A stretch of 64,000 nucleotides of DNA from Desulfobulbaceae bacterium (GTDB taxonomy: Bacteria; Desulfobacterota; Desulfobulbia; Desulfobulbales; Desulfocapsaceae), in assembly GCA_026988015.1 (NCBI GenBank), contig JALSMA010000075.1, forward strand, positions 1 to 64,000, read 5' to 3'. Below the pieces are notes generated by a model. That model made no database searches, was not told where the DNA came from, and saw only the letters and a program-made list of their open reading frames with translations. The position numbers were made by a program, and so were the translations under genes. Shown here piece after piece: positions 63,419 to 64,000 of this stretch; position 1 is the stretch's first letter; each line of letters starts with the position of its first letter.

Positions 63419-63468
63419 CCATGGGACCACAATGTGGCACGCACAGATGCCACATTGTGGTCCCATGG
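63419..63468. repeat. Perfect 21-bp hairpin in the YcaO leader
   Basis: An arm beginning CCATGGGACCACAATGTGG (63419-63439) is an exact reverse complement of 63448-63468, around an 8-base loop CGCACAGA. On the minus strand it lies 77 bases after the HDOD stop, and only a short T-run follows. Confidence 0.85.
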
Positions 63469-63544
63469 AAAATCGAATAAGCTTTGCACTATACAGAGAT
63501 TGATCTGTTTTTGCAAAGAGTGGAAAAAAAGAAGTGGAAAAGAA

Positions 63545-64000
63545 TTATTGATAGTTGTCGGCCCATCCGACGGAGTCCATATAAAATACAGGATACCTTG
63601 CAGGATCCAGTCCAATGCCAGCCAAAACATTTTCAAAATCCGACCAGTTCCCAGTTTCGTAGAGTTCAATGGACTCCAGAAAGGGAAACATACTGCCGCG
63701 ACGCTCGCCAAGTGCATTTTTGACAGATTCCGTTAATGGTAACTGGTTCAGCAGATAATCCATTTCATTATCAAGCATGGCATCAATCAGAGAAAAGAGG
63801 CCGAGCATAAAATAGTCGCTACTGTTACTTTTATGAAGATTTTCCGCCATAAGTTCAAGCATCCTGGCACGAATAATAGAGGTTCGAATCAGTTCTGTAG
63901 GTTTATTTTCTGATAATTTACTGGCCGCTATCAGAGAAACGAACTGTCTAATCCCCCTTTCACCTAAAAAAGCGATGGCCTGACGTATGGAGGAGATAGG
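63545..64000 (-). CDS. EAL/HDOD (YuxH-like) signalling protein, C-terminal part
   Basis: The frame runs in from the right edge and gives ~151 residues with the HDOD C-terminal helical pattern: SIRQAIAFLGERGIRQFVSL, SELIRTSIIRARMLEL, DYFMLGLFSLIDAMLD and MDYLLNQLPLTESVKNALG. In the YuxH group an N-terminal EAL domain precedes this HDOD, but that half is off the window, so the EAL part is inferred. It would belong to c-di-GMP signalling. Confidence 0.75.
   Translation of the reverse strand, partial: PISSIRQAIAFLGERGIRQFVSLIAASKLSENKPTELIRTSIIRARMLELMAENLHKSNSSDYFMLGLFSLIDAMLDNEMDYLLNQLPLTESVKNALGERRGSMFPFLESIELYETGNWSDFENVLAGIGLDPARYPVFYMDSVGWADNYQ

Noticed and set aside
63353-63466. N-terminal extension of the YcaO protein starting MGPQCG
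   Set aside because: The extra codons come from the perfect hairpin and have no homology; ATG 63352 or 63385 fits the family.
1-64000. CRISPR array, restriction-modification, retron, toxin-antitoxin or prophage system
   Set aside because: No regularly spaced repeats, reverse transcriptase, integrase, methylase pair or phage genes were found on either strand.

Overview
The window looks like about 64 kb of chromosome from a Gram-negative anaerobe, most likely a Desulfobacterota bacterium near the Desulfobulbales (sulfate-reducer type). This rests on gene content rather than on a marker gene: a ferredoxin-linked KorDABC 2-oxoacid oxidoreductase, a two-subunit biotin carboxylase/carboxyltransferase, a nine-haem lipoprotein cytochrome c, LPS heptose genes (waaF, gmhB), the GTP cyclohydrolase FolE2, a stand-alone IMP cyclohydrolase and an unusual topoisomerase IV pair. 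Base composition is moderate and even. I see no prophage, CRISPR array, toxin-antitoxin pair or defence island. Genes are mostly full length and tightly packed in short operons on both strands.

Layout. 1-1.2 kb: decayed IS66 debris. 1.2-8.6 kb: an HD-GYP c-di-GMP phosphodiesterase, xseA, then a TPR protein-panC-panD-DegT aminotransferase run and a SleB-type hydrolase. 9-13.6 kb: recD2, a PPC-domain protein, darP and a receiver-Hpt protein. 13.7-20 kb: metF-folE2 diverging from hslR-'purH-purN-pyrR-U32 peptidase. 20-26.6 kb: a cNMP-binding/DUF4388 protein, rpsT and a trpEGDCF cluster without trpBA. 26.6-36.3 kb: rlpA and a multihaem cytochrome, tRNA-Thr, the biotin-dependent carboxylase pair and, divergent from it, korDABC. 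36.3-41.4 kb: a SagB-type nitroreductase, rlmN, a radical SAM protein, serC, a GGDEF pseudogene and trmL. 41.9-52 kb: lysC-cimA-HhH protein-miaA-recJ, a HAD hydrolase, and purB followed by a DUF4911-miaB fusion. 52.3-56.2 kb: parE-parC of the Bacteroidetes/Chlamydia-like kind. 56.3-64 kb: thiD, cutA plus a zinc-ribbon protein, coaX, an LD-carboxypeptidase, waaF-gmhB, a YcaO-TPR protein and the end of an EAL/HDOD-type protein.

How the genes fit together. Much of the window is biosynthesis: pantothenate/CoA (panC, panD, coaX), tryptophan, purines and pyrimidine control, folate/methionine, aspartate-family and citramalate-derived isoleucine, serine, thiamine, and tRNA/rRNA modification (miaA, miaB, trmL, rlmN). 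Central carbon flow is represented by the biotin carboxylase and KorDABC, which sit back to back. Signalling is represented by HD-GYP, a dead GGDEF gene, HDOD, receiver-Hpt and cNMP-binding proteins.

The observations I consider most worth following are: a dispersed ~110-155 bp intergenic repeat with inverted ends present in four copies; the divergent carboxyltransferase active-site motifs beside korDABC; a perfect operator-like palindrome at the kor promoter; the YcaO-TPR gene preceded by a perfect 21-bp hairpin; and the DUF4911-MiaB fusion. No complete new multi-gene system is evident.
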